Shown: in pieces, positions 9,047 through 16,891 of the stretch
Layout: the number at the start of each line of letters is the position of its first letter
Numbering within the stretch: the first letter of the stretch is position 1
DNA from: Ascidiaceihabitans sp023955215
Lineage (GTDB): Bacteria; Pseudomonadota; Alphaproteobacteria; Rhodobacterales; Rhodobacteraceae
Assembly: GCA_943788345.1 (NCBI GenBank)
Contig: CALSPX010000003.1
Span: forward strand, 1-64,000
Length of the DNA: 64,000 bases
Reading direction: 5' to 3'
The notes under the pieces: model-generated
What the model was told of the DNA's origin: nothing
Seen by the model: only the letters and a program-made list of their open reading frames with translations
Database searches by the model: none
Program-made: the position numbers and the translations under genes

Positions 9047-10582
9047 ATGAAATTGTGCTTGATACTTGGGGATCAATTAAGCCCGAGCTTATCCAGTCTT
9101 GCGGATCATCACACGCAAACTGACGTAGTTTTGATGTGTGAGGTTCGCAGCGAAGTAACTTATGTGAAACACCATAAGAAAAAGATTGCCTTTGTCTTTT
9201 CCGCAATGCGCCATTTTGCGAAAGAACTTTCTGACGACGGATATGATATTCGTTATGTCAAATATGACGATCCAAACAACACGGGGTCGTTGATTGGTGA
9301 AGTGGCACGTATCATCACGCAGGAACCGATTACTGAAGTCGTGGTAACCGCGCCCGCAGAGCACAGATTGCAAACAGAAATGGCGGGCTGGTCACTAGAG
9401 CTTAACTTGCCTGTCACGATCAAAGAAGATGATCGTTTTCTATGTTCGCCCGATGAGTTTTCTAGTTGGGCCGAGGGTCGTAAACAGCTGAGAATGGAAT
9501 ATTTTTACCGCGAAATGCGGCGTAAATATTCGATATTGATGGATCAGGATGGTCCTATTGGTGGTCAATGGAATTACGACGCTGAAAATCGCAAACCACC
9601 CAGTTCGGGGCTAGATGTGCCTGATACATTCCGCGCGCAGCCTGATGAAATCACACAAGAGGTTTTGGCGCTTGTCGAGCTCCACTTCCCGGATCACTTT
9701 GGTGATCTGTTGCCCTTTCACTTTGCCGTATCGCGAGATCAAGCGTTAGACGCATTGGGCCAATTTATCACCAAACGATTGAGTTTGTTTGGTGATTATC
9801 AAGACGCCATGGTCCAGAATGAACCATGGATGTACCACAGCCATATAGGGTTCTACCTTAATTGCGGGCTGTTAAACCCACTTGAGTGTATTGAACGTGC
9901 CGAAGCCGCCTATCACAAAGGTGTTGCGCCGTTAAACGCGGTCGAAGGGTTCGTCAGACAAATCCTGGGATGGCGTGAATATGTGCGGGGCATCTATTGG
10001 TTGAAAATGCCTGACTACAAATCTGCAAACTTTCTTGATGCCAAAGGACCACTCCCTGATTTCTATTGGACAGCCGATACCCAGATGAATTGCATGCGCC
10101 AATGCATCACGGAGACGAAGCAGAACGCCTATGCCCACCACATCCAAAGACTAATGGTATTGGGAAACTTTGCATTGCTTGCAGGCATCGACCCCGATGA
10201 GGTCAATAACTGGTATTTGTTGGTTTATGCAGATGCCTATGAGTGGGTCGAGTTGCCCAATGTCACGGGGATGGTTTTGTTTGCGGATGGTGGGCTATTG
10301 GCGTCAAAACCCTATGCTGCCAGCGGTGCATATATCAATAAAATGTCCAACTACTGTGGATCGTGCAAATACAAGGTCTCCGTTAAAAACGGACCAAATG
10401 CCTGCCCATTCAATTATTTGTATTGGGACTTTATAGGCCGCAATGACGGCAAGTTACGTGGAAATCCACGTATGGGATTTATGTACAAAAGCTTGGACCG
10501 CATGAGTGATGAAAAACGCGATGCTATCCAAGAGGACAGTCGGCGTTTCTTTAATGCGATGGATTCCGATGAAAAAATCTGA
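9047..10582 (+). CDS. phrB: prokaryotic (6-4) photolyase / FeS-type bacterial cryptochrome
   Basis: The 511-residue protein belongs to the iron-sulfur bacterial cryptochrome/photolyase group, which uses blue light and FAD to repair (6-4) photoproducts. It starts MKLCLILGDQLSPSLSSL as in that group. Cys349, Cys437, Cys440 and Cys453 (CMRQC; YCGSCKY; NACPF) are offset by one from the four [4Fe-4S] ligands known in Agrobacterium PhrB (350, 438, 441, 454). The C-terminal FAD domain has EGFVRQILGWREYVRGIYW and HHIQRLMVLGNFALLAGI. The ATG at 9047 is preferred to a TTG 12 bases earlier. It overlaps the DUF2256 gene, opening the repair island. Confidence 0.92.
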   Translation: MKLCLILGDQLSPSLSSLADHHTQTDVVLMCEVRSEVTYVKHHKKKIAFVFSAMRHFAKELSDDGYDIRYVKYDDPNNTGSLIGEVARIITQEPITEVVVTAPAEHRLQTEMAGWSLELNLPVTIKEDDRFLCSPDEFSSWAEGRKQLRMEYFYREMRRKYSILMDQDGPIGGQWNYDAENRKPPSSGLDVPDTFRAQPDEITQEVLALVELHFPDHFGDLLPFHFAVSRDQALDALGQFITKRLSLFGDYQDAMVQNEPWMYHSHIGFYLNCGLLNPLECIERAEAAYHKGVAPLNAVEGFVRQILGWREYVRGIYWLKMPDYKSANFLDAKGPLPDFYWTADTQMNCMRQCITETKQNAYAHHIQRLMVLGNFALLAGIDPDEVNNWYLLVYADAYEWVELPNVTGMVLFADGGLLASKPYAASGAYINKMSNYCGSCKYKVSVKNGPNACPFNYLYWDFIGRNDGKLRGNPRMGFMYKSLDRMSDEKRDAIQEDSRRFFNAMDSDEKI

Positions 10583-10739
10583 GCTACCTATTAAGACATG
10601 CGCGATATGTGAAAGACCATTCACTTGGCGCAAGAAATGGGCAAAAGTTTGGGACGAGGTGCGCTATTGCTCTGAGCGCTGCAGACGTTCCCGCAATTTA
10701 AAATCTACGAGTGAAAACAAAGAAGCACCCAAATCATGA
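10569..10739 (+). CDS. DUF2256 zinc-finger-like small protein
   Basis: The 56-residue product MKKSELPIKTCAICERPF... has the DUF2256 signature: a Cys-x2-Cys pair, WRKKWAKVWDEVRYCSERCRR with a second Cys-x3-Cys pair, giving a likely four-Cys zinc site and a basic tail. The ATG lies inside the end of the photolyase gene (14-base overlap) and its stop overlaps the next ATG, so it is translated between two photolyase-family genes. DUF2256 genes are commonly seen beside photolyase and cryptochrome genes; its molecular role is not known to me. Confidence 0.85.
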   Translation: MKKSELPIKTCAICERPFTWRKKWAKVWDEVRYCSERCRRSRNLKSTSENKEAPKS

Positions 10740-11971
10740 CTGATCAAGACGTGGCCTCGAACGCTCAAGAACACTCCGAAACGGTCGCATTTGTACCGAC
10801 ACGGTGTGCAGGGCATGAGCGTTTGGAAAAATTCGCCGCCCGCACTGGAGCCCATTATGCTGGTCAGCGAAACTATGATTTTGGTTCGGGCAATCGCAGT
10901 TCTGTTTCAGCACTGTCGCCATGGATCAAACATAGATTGATCAGTGAAGAAGAAGTTTTAACGCAGGTCCTTGCGCAACACAGTCTCTCGGCGTCGATGA
11001 GCTTTGTTCAAGAGGTTTTTTGGCGCAGTTACTTCAAAGGGTGGATGCAACAACACCCAAGTGTTTGGTTCAGCTATCAAAGCGGTCTTGAGAGTGCGTA
11101 TGCATCATTGCGGCGGAACAAATTCCACAAAGCTGATTTTGATGAAGCCATCGAGGGGCGCACAGGCATAGATTGTTTTGATCATTGGTGTGCCGAATTG
11201 AAATCAACAGGCTATCTGCACAATCATGCGCGTATGTGGTTTGCCTCGATATGGATATTCACATTGCGATTGCCTTGGGAATTGGGGGCCGACTTTTTCT
11301 TACGCCATCTGATTGATGGGGACCCAGCGGCAAATACCCTAAGTTGGCGATGGGTCGGTGGATTGCATACAAAGGGTAAAACCTATTTGGCCCGCGCTTC
11401 TAACATTGCACAATTCACCGGAGGGCGATTTGAGCCAACTGGGCAGTTGGCGATGACCACTGAACCTTTGATTGAGGACATTGATCACCCAATGGTGCCG
11501 CTGCCGCTCCCACAGCCGTTGCCGCAAGGCGATTATTTGCTATTGATCACACCACAAGATTGCCAGCCAGACCCCTTCACCTCAGGTGCACCAGTTGGAG
11601 TATTGGGTTTGCTACCTATGCCCCATTTCAAGCAAAGCGAACTAGTCCTCGCTTTTGAGCGGGGTGCAGTTGGCGATGCGATTACGCGATCTGCCGACAA
11701 GACTGCAGCCTTGAAGTGTACCCAAGATTGGAGCGCGGCCCTTATCGAAGCGGCACAAACGGCGGGTACAAATCAAGTTATTACACCGATGGCAGCCGTT
11801 GGTCCCGTAGCAACACATTTGGATACGGCAAAAACAGAATTGGCAAAGGCTGGTATCTGTCTTCACCAACACCAAAAAGCTTACGACACGCTTACATGGC
11901 CACATGCCACCAAGGGTTTCTTCAAACTTAAAAAGAAGATCCCGAGTATTTTGAACGATCTTGGGTTTTAA
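10736..11971 (+). CDS. photolyase-like FAD protein with apparently swapped domain order
   Basis: The 411-residue protein begins directly with a photolyase FAD domain, without the usual N-terminal alpha/beta antenna domain: GNRSSVSALSPWIKHRLIS (residues 52-70), SFVQEVFWRSYFKGW (89-103), LHNHARMWFASIWIF (161-175) and DGDPAANTLSWRWVGGLHTKGK (194-215). After a proline-rich linker (254-264, PLPLPQPLPQG) comes an alpha/beta region (267-405): strand YLLLITPQ, strand VGVLGLLP, the helix-strand unit DWSAALIEAAQTAGTNQVIT, and AKAGICLHQHQKAYDTLTWP then KGFFKLKKKIP, matching the pattern near the end of a normal antenna domain. So the domains look circularly permuted. FAD binding and light use are inferred; repair activity is not established. 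Confidence 0.8.
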   Translation: MTDQDVASNAQEHSETVAFVPTRCAGHERLEKFAARTGAHYAGQRNYDFGSGNRSSVSALSPWIKHRLISEEEVLTQVLAQHSLSASMSFVQEVFWRSYFKGWMQQHPSVWFSYQSGLESAYASLRRNKFHKADFDEAIEGRTGIDCFDHWCAELKSTGYLHNHARMWFASIWIFTLRLPWELGADFFLRHLIDGDPAANTLSWRWVGGLHTKGKTYLARASNIAQFTGGRFEPTGQLAMTTEPLIEDIDHPMVPLPLPQPLPQGDYLLLITPQDCQPDPFTSGAPVGVLGLLPMPHFKQSELVLAFERGAVGDAITRSADKTAALKCTQDWSAALIEAAQTAGTNQVITPMAAVGPVATHLDTAKTELAKAGICLHQHQKAYDTLTWPHATKGFFKLKKKIPSILNDLGF

Positions 11972-12019
11972 ACCCAATAGAAAACTTGCCTTTCTGTGGC
12001 CTACCGCTACCTGCTGGTC

Positions 12020-12235
12020 ATGAGAAAAACAAATGACCTGCCTCCAGAATACGTTAGCGAAATTGTACAAATGGCGTTGTCTGACCACGTCAGCTTTGCA
12101 AATATTCGGGCCGAATATGGGGTCACCGATAAACAGGTAAAAACACTGATGCGCGACACGCTGAAAAGCGGGAGTTACAAGGCCTGGCGAAAACGGGTCC
12201 GTGATTTTGGCGATCGAAGAGAAACCTACAAATAG
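12020..12235 (+). CDS. DUF2805 / TIGR03643 small protein
   Basis: The 71-residue product (MRKTNDLPPEYVSEIVQMAL...) is the DUF2805 family, a small helix-turn-helix-like protein: VSFANIRAEYGVTDKQVKTLMRD forms the likely recognition region, followed by basic SYKAWRKRVRD. A GTG nine codons upstream is possible, but the ATG fits the family length. Members are often encoded beside photolyases and DUF2256, as here. It might be a DNA-binding partner or regulator of the island; that is a guess. Confidence 0.75.
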   Translation: MRKTNDLPPEYVSEIVQMALSDHVSFANIRAEYGVTDKQVKTLMRDTLKSGSYKAWRKRVRDFGDRRETYK

Positions 12236-12289
12236 ATATTTTCGATTGCGATAATGAAACTACCCAAAAAAATCGAAGAAGCGACCCGT

Positions 12290-13834
12290 ATGAATCCTGC
12301 CGCGCAAATAGTTTGGTTTAAGCGTGACTTACGGGTCAATGACCACGCCCCTTTGCTTGCAGCGTCGTATTCTGGCGCACCTACCATACCTCTCTACATC
12401 GTAGAGCCAGAATATTGGAAACAGCCCTTTGCATCCCGACGCCATTGGCACTTCATTCACGATTGCCTTTGCGACTTAAACGACGATTTGGAAAAATTGG
12501 GCCAGCGCCTTATCGTAAGGGTTGGCGATGCCTGCGAAGTTATCAAAGAGCTTCATCAAGAACATCGTGTAAGCGATTTGTATGTGCATGAAGAGACGGG
12601 GAACCTATGGACATACCATCGAGACATAGCCGTACAAAACCTGTGTCTCGATGAAGGCATCGCGCTGAACGAGTCTCCCTCCAACGGGATTGTCCGTAGG
12701 CTGCGTAGCCGAGATGACTGGTCCAAAATTAGAAATATGCGCATGGCTGAAAATATACGACCTAAACCCAAGTCGTTGACCCAAATTGGCCTTTGCAAGG
12801 CTGATGTTTTGCCTGACAAAGGCGATCCCATGTTTGGCGATGTCGTGATCGGCAACGTGCAAAAGGGTGGTCGCAAACAAGCAATTGTTGATCTGCGCAG
12901 CTTCTTAAATCATAGGTCCCGCAAATACCTTTATCATATCTCTGCGCCAGATTTATCAGAGTACCATTGCTCGCGCCTATCCGCTCATCTCGCATGGGGC
13001 AGCCTATCTGTTCGCGAAGTCGCTCAATCCATAGCCAAACGTCGCGCTCAGTTGTCACCCGAAGAGAAAAACAGCTTTGGACGTAACCTGACAGCCTTTG
13101 GTTCTCGCTTGGCTTGGCGTTGCCACTTCGTCCAAAAGATCGAAGATCAGCCAAAAATCGAAACGCACTGCATGCACTCCGCTTTTGAAGGGTTGCGCGT
13201 GGATGAACACAACGACGCTCATTTCCATGCTTGGGCGAACGGTCAAACGGGTTACCCTTTCGTTGATGCCTGCATGCGCAATTTAACTGCTGAGGGATGG
13301 ATCACCTTTCGAATGCGGGCAATGCTGGTCAGCTTTGCCAGCTATCAATTATGGCTTGATTGGCGGATGACTGGGCATCATCTGGCGGGGCTTTTCACAG
13401 ATTATGAACCCGGAATTCATTATAGCCAGCTGCAGATGCAATCTGGCGTCACAGGCATCAATGCGATGCGTGTCTATAATCCGATAAAACAATCCATGGA
13501 GCATGATCCAAAGGGCACGTTTATTCGAAAGTGGGTCCCAGAGTTGGAAAATATACGGGGCGAGTTCATTCACGAGCCATGGAAGTATGAACCAACGCTT
13601 ATTGACGATAGTCGATTTGTACTTGGGAAAGACTATCCCGCACCGATTGTAGATCAGGCGGCCTCGGCAAGAGCTGCGAAACTGAAGATTAACGATGTGC
13701 GGAATGGTCAGCAGTTTAGGAAAGTAGCAAACGCCGTATTTCTTAAGCTCGGCAGTAGGAAGTCTGCTTTAAAACGGAAGAGGCCTACTAAGCCAAAAAG
13801 CGGCACCCAGCTGTCATTATTTCAAGACAAATAA
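12290..13834 (+). CDS. cryptochrome / deoxyribodipyrimidine photolyase family protein
   Basis: The 514-residue protein has a standard order: N-terminal antenna domain (IVWFKRDLRVNDHAPLLAAS, residues about 6-25; VSDLYVHEETGN) and C-terminal FAD domain (HLAWGSLSVREVAQS; FGSRLAWRCHFVQKI; TGYPFVDACMRNLTAEGWITF; YSQLQMQSGVTGINAMRVYNP). It likely repairs UV damage with light or acts as a blue-light receptor. The ATG at 12290 is chosen because MNPAAQIVWFKRD matches family starts; an ATG at 12254 is an alternative. Bases 13112-13749 have an inverted, mostly identical copy at 25210-25847. Confidence 0.9.
   Translation: MNPAAQIVWFKRDLRVNDHAPLLAASYSGAPTIPLYIVEPEYWKQPFASRRHWHFIHDCLCDLNDDLEKLGQRLIVRVGDACEVIKELHQEHRVSDLYVHEETGNLWTYHRDIAVQNLCLDEGIALNESPSNGIVRRLRSRDDWSKIRNMRMAENIRPKPKSLTQIGLCKADVLPDKGDPMFGDVVIGNVQKGGRKQAIVDLRSFLNHRSRKYLYHISAPDLSEYHCSRLSAHLAWGSLSVREVAQSIAKRRAQLSPEEKNSFGRNLTAFGSRLAWRCHFVQKIEDQPKIETHCMHSAFEGLRVDEHNDAHFHAWANGQTGYPFVDACMRNLTAEGWITFRMRAMLVSFASYQLWLDWRMTGHHLAGLFTDYEPGIHYSQLQMQSGVTGINAMRVYNPIKQSMEHDPKGTFIRKWVPELENIRGEFIHEPWKYEPTLIDDSRFVLGKDYPAPIVDQAASARAAKLKINDVRNGQQFRKVANAVFLKLGSRKSALKRKRPTKPKSGTQLSLFQDK
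13112..13749 (+). repeat. 638-bp inverted duplication, copy 1 (inside photolyase gene)
   Basis: This part of the photolyase gene matches 25210-25847 in inverse orientation. By direct comparison I count 5 differences in 13112-13199, none in 13200-13539, and 11 in 13540-13749. The edges share GCTT-type microhomology with the istB target (GCTTGGCG here and CTTAAGCT at the far end). Confidence 0.93.
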
Positions 13835-14169
13835 CCGTAACATCACGGCGGTCATTGACGAGGCCGCGGCCAAAGGCGGCTTAGTCTGCACGGCTGACCT
13901 ATGGAAGTCCTGTGCAACGCCCGAATGTCCACTTTGAGGAAGATGTGCTGCGGCGCATTGGCTACATGAAACAGCAGTAATGGGCCGCTTGCCCGTGACG
14001 AAGTATAGTATGACACAATAGATGGCTGTGACGGAGCCAAGTCGATGGTTTTGGCATTTGCAAACAAATTGGAAACACGGGCAAAACATGCTTTAAGCTC
14101 GCCAAGCAGGAAAGGATCTATCGTATCAATAAGTTCGCCCCAAAGACGCTATCATTAGCTCATCAAGAT
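13835..14169. other. gap with decayed coding fragments
   Basis: No intact gene. One frame (about 13891-13980) reads LTYGSPVQRPNVHFEEDVL to a stop at 13978, protein-like but unassigned. Another open stretch leads into the DUF1415 start. This looks like deletion scar DNA. Confidence 0.3.
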
Positions 14170-14712
14170 GTGGTTAAAAACACCCGTCGATGGCTTGAAC
14201 AAATGGTAGTAGGATTAAATCTATGCCCATTTTCCTCAAGCGTCATAGATCAAGACCAAGTGTATTATGCCATATGTGATGCCACCACGGATGAGCAACT
14301 AAAGCAGTTCTATGTGAATGAATTGCAGCGCTTGCTTGGGGCTGACGAAAATGACGTTGCCACTACCTTGCTCATGTTCACCCAAGGCCTAGAAGGGTTC
14401 GATGATTACCTCGCCTTACTCGATTGGTTTCAGCAACTATTAGAGCAGGCAGAACTGACTGAGCACGTGCAATTGGCATCATTTCATCCTCAATATCAAT
14501 TTGAAGGTGTGGCTGCAGATGATCTTAGCCATTTTACCAATCGCTCACCCTATCCAACCATACATCTTCTGCGTCAAGGTCAGATAACTAAAGCCCTCGC
14601 TCACGTTTTGGACCCTCAGAAGATCTATTTAGATAACATAAAAACACTGAATGAACTTGGTCGCCGACAGGTCGAATTACTCTGCCCTTGGGGCGTGCAA
14701 AAGCAGCTTTAA
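14170..14712 (+). CDS. DUF1415 protein
   Basis: The 180-residue protein carries the DUF1415 start VKNTRRWLEQMVVGLNLCPF and later VQLASFHPQYQFEGVAADD, SPYPTIHLLRQ. The frame is open upstream to 13996, but GTG at 14170 is the only ordinary start seen; the family often has 10-15 more residues before the motif, so translation may begin at a rare codon or the true N-terminus has been lost in the preceding scar. DUF1415 genes cluster with photolyase, DUF2256 and DUF2805 genes in other marine bacteria as I recall; function unknown. Confidence 0.8.
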   Translation: MVKNTRRWLEQMVVGLNLCPFSSSVIDQDQVYYAICDATTDEQLKQFYVNELQRLLGADENDVATTLLMFTQGLEGFDDYLALLDWFQQLLEQAELTEHVQLASFHPQYQFEGVAADDLSHFTNRSPYPTIHLLRQGQITKALAHVLDPQKIYLDNIKTLNELGRRQVELLCPWGVQKQL

Positions 14713-15360
14713 CAGTCTTGTAACCGTGAAGGTCGCTGGGGGCTTAGGACCAAAGACATCTTAACTAGGATAGAGATTGGCCAGTCTGTTTTGTTGCATT
14801 GCTATGGCTCAACCTTGTGCTGACCCGCCAATTCACCGCGCGTTTTGATTGGTCCGAATATCGTGTGTTCCATGCGGGTATTCTGGTTTCACAGGTTGCG
14901 GTATATAAGGTATGTTGTCGGTGCGTTTGATACACAAGGCCGGAAAACTCCATAATTTTCGACATTTTACATTCTTCAAATTCATTAAGGCTGAGCTGAT
15001 CTGGGCAACCCGTTGGGACACACGCCGTCAGGTCGGGGGAACGATCTTCCAGTATCTCAAAGGCCCCCCGCGACGTCGCCACAAATTGTTTAGCGTTTGA
15101 AAGGAAGGCCGCATAAATAACTTCAGAGACCGGAACGTAAGGGCAGCAAGACTATTCGGTCTTATTAGGGCGTCAAAACTCCGGCGGCTGACTGTATCTT
15201 TAGAGAGCGCGAATCTCTCGAACGCTCAATGGAAAATTTTTCTTCTCGGTGGTTTGACTGGAATCAATAGGCGAGGCATGGATTTCTTCCCCAGGATCCT
15301 ACGACCCCTCATTCCTTTACCGAGTGCTCCGCGTCTCGCCTGCTAAATAACATTGTGCGT
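14713..15360. other. 648-bp gene-poor stretch left of the IS element
   Basis: No convincing gene, RNA or repeat. A 105-codon minus-strand ORF (14765-15082) is Thr/Ser/Cys-rich and unassigned. Probably decayed DNA. Confidence 0.3.
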
Positions 15361-15427
15361 CGTCAGGTTTTTTGGAACCAATGTGCGCTTAAACTAAGAG
15401 AGAGTTTGGCTCATCTGGTTGGTTTGA

Positions 15428-16408
15428 TTATGCAGCGTGCTGGCGGTGATGCAAGCGCCGCGCTTCGAGTGTCTTTCGTTTGATCCTTTCCCTTTGTTTT
15501 AGAATGGCTTTGTCACGGCCAAAGTAGACGTCGGCTGGTGTGACGTTGTTGATGCTCTCGTGATAGCGCTGGTGGTTGTAGTGATCGACGAAGGCTTCGA
15601 TCTGAGCTTCGAGATCACCCGGCAGGAAGTAGTTTTCCAACAAGATGCGGTTCTTTAGAGTCTGATGCCAACGCTCGATCTTGCCTTGGGTTTGCGGATG
15701 ATACGGCGCACCACGAGAATGCTTCATGCCTTTGTCTTTCAACCATTCCGCCAAGTCCCCGGAGACGTAACTTGACCCGTTGTCACTGAGCAGACGCGGT
15801 TTATGGATGACATGCACCTGATCGCAACCAGACGCCTGCAGTGCGAGATCCAGTGTGTCAGTCACATCCTGCGCACGCATGTTCGTGCAGAGCTTCCAAG
15901 AGACGATGTAACGGCTGTAATCATCCAGGACGGTACTGAGATAGAACCAGCCCCAACCCAATACCTTGATGTAAGTGAAGTCGGTCTGCCAAAGCTGATT
16001 GATCGCAGTTGTTTTATCTTTGAACTCACTGGCTGCCTTTATGACGATGAAGGCAGGGCTGGTGATCAGATCGTGGGCCTTCAGCACGCGATACACTGTG
16101 GATTCTGAGACAAAGTAGCGCTCTTGATCAGTGAACGTCACTGCCAGCTCGCGCGGTGACAATTCTGTTTCTTGCAAGGCGAAGTCGACAACCTTGAGCT
16201 TCACCTCGTCAGGCACGCGGTTCCAAACGTGTTTAGGCTTGGGAGATTGATCCTCAAGGCCTGCTTCGCCACGCTGCAGATACCGATCATACCAGCGATA
16301 AAACGTGGTGCGAGGGATACCCAGCTTGGCCAGAGTCAGGCGTGCCGACAGATGGCTTTCCTCGACAAGCCGGATGATCTCTAACTTCTCGGATGCGGGA
16401 TACCTCAT
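15428..16408 (-). CDS. IS3-family transposase OrfB (DDE integrase core)
   Basis: The 326-residue protein has an N-terminal helix-turn-helix (LIRTTFYRWYDRY-type: LGIPRTTFYRWYDRYLQRG) and an rve integrase core: QLWQTDFTYI with the first Asp, VHVIHKPRLLSDNGSSYVS with the second Asp, and QGKIERWHQTLKNR with the Glu, followed by DHYNHQRYHESINNVTPADVY. It cuts and joins the element ends. Its ATG overlaps the orfA stop by four bases, so it is probably made separately by coupled translation instead of a ribosomal frameshift. Confidence 0.93.
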   Translation of the reverse strand: MRYPASEKLEIIRLVEESHLSARLTLAKLGIPRTTFYRWYDRYLQRGEAGLEDQSPKPKHVWNRVPDEVKLKVVDFALQETELSPRELAVTFTDQERYFVSESTVYRVLKAHDLITSPAFIVIKAASEFKDKTTAINQLWQTDFTYIKVLGWGWFYLSTVLDDYSRYIVSWKLCTNMRAQDVTDTLDLALQASGCDQVHVIHKPRLLSDNGSSYVSGDLAEWLKDKGMKHSRGAPYHPQTQGKIERWHQTLKNRILLENYFLPGDLEAQIEAFVDHYNHQRYHESINNVTPADVYFGRDKAILKQRERIKRKTLEARRLHHRQHAA

Positions 16409-16770
16409 TCGTGGTCGCCCCCACCGTCGAACATGCTTTTTTTGAGAAGTCGCAATTCGAGCGTCTGCTCTGCTACCACCTCTTTGAGATCCTTTGCCTC
16501 CCGGCGCAGTTCCTTGACCTCATCGGTGTTTGCAGCACGTGCCGTATCGCCTGCCAGACGCTTCTTGCCGGCTTCCATGAAGTCCTTTGACCATTTGTAA
16601 TAGATGCCCTGGGATATGCCTTCACGGCGGCACAGCTCGGCAATACTGTCCTCACCGCGCAAGCCATCCAGCACGATCCTGATCTTCTCTTCGGATGAAT
16701 AGTGTTTGCGCGTGGCGCGCTTGATTTCTTTGACGATCTTCTCGCCTGGGCTTTTCGTTGTCTTTCTCAT
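16405..16770 (-). CDS. IS3-family transposase OrfA (helix-turn-helix)
   Basis: The 121-residue protein has the IS3 OrfA DNA-binding region (YSSEEKIRIVLDGLRGEDSI; LCRREGISQGIYYKWSKDFMEAGKKR) and a C-terminal leucine-zipper-like coiled coil (ELRREAKDLKEVVAEQTLEL then RLLKKS). The ATG at 16770 follows GAGGAGTGGACG; a longer ORF start 48 bases upstream is unlikely. It recognises the element ends and pairs with OrfB. Confidence 0.9.
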   Translation of the reverse strand: MRKTTKSPGEKIVKEIKRATRKHYSSEEKIRIVLDGLRGEDSIAELCRREGISQGIYYKWSKDFMEAGKKRLAGDTARAANTDEVKELRREAKDLKEVVAEQTLELRLLKKSMFDGGGDHE

Positions 16771-16891
16771 CGTCCACTCCTCAGTGGTTAGGATGAGCAA
16801 CAAACCCTCTCTTAGCAAATACCGCTATTTGGACCCATAAGCGCTGACGTCAGACAGGCGGCTATCTTATTTGTGGGTCAAAGCGGACACG

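Larger units (their letters stand above)
15361..16849 (-). mobile_element. IS3-family insertion sequence
   Basis: The two transposase genes are flanked by imperfect terminal inverted repeats. The left end from 15362 (GTCAGGTTTTTTGGAACC, then CTAAGAGAGAGTTTG) matches the reverse complement of the right end to 16848 (GTCAGCGCTTATGGGTCC, then CTAAGAGAGGGTTTG). Exact ends and target duplication are not certain. Both genes look intact, so the element could be active. Confidence 0.8.

Noticed and set aside
14765..15082. 105-codon minus-strand ORF
   Set aside because: Unbalanced composition and no ribosome site; no family recognised.
16405..16410. Programmed frameshift between IS3 orfA and orfB
   Set aside because: The genes overlap as ATGA with no slippery A run at the joint.
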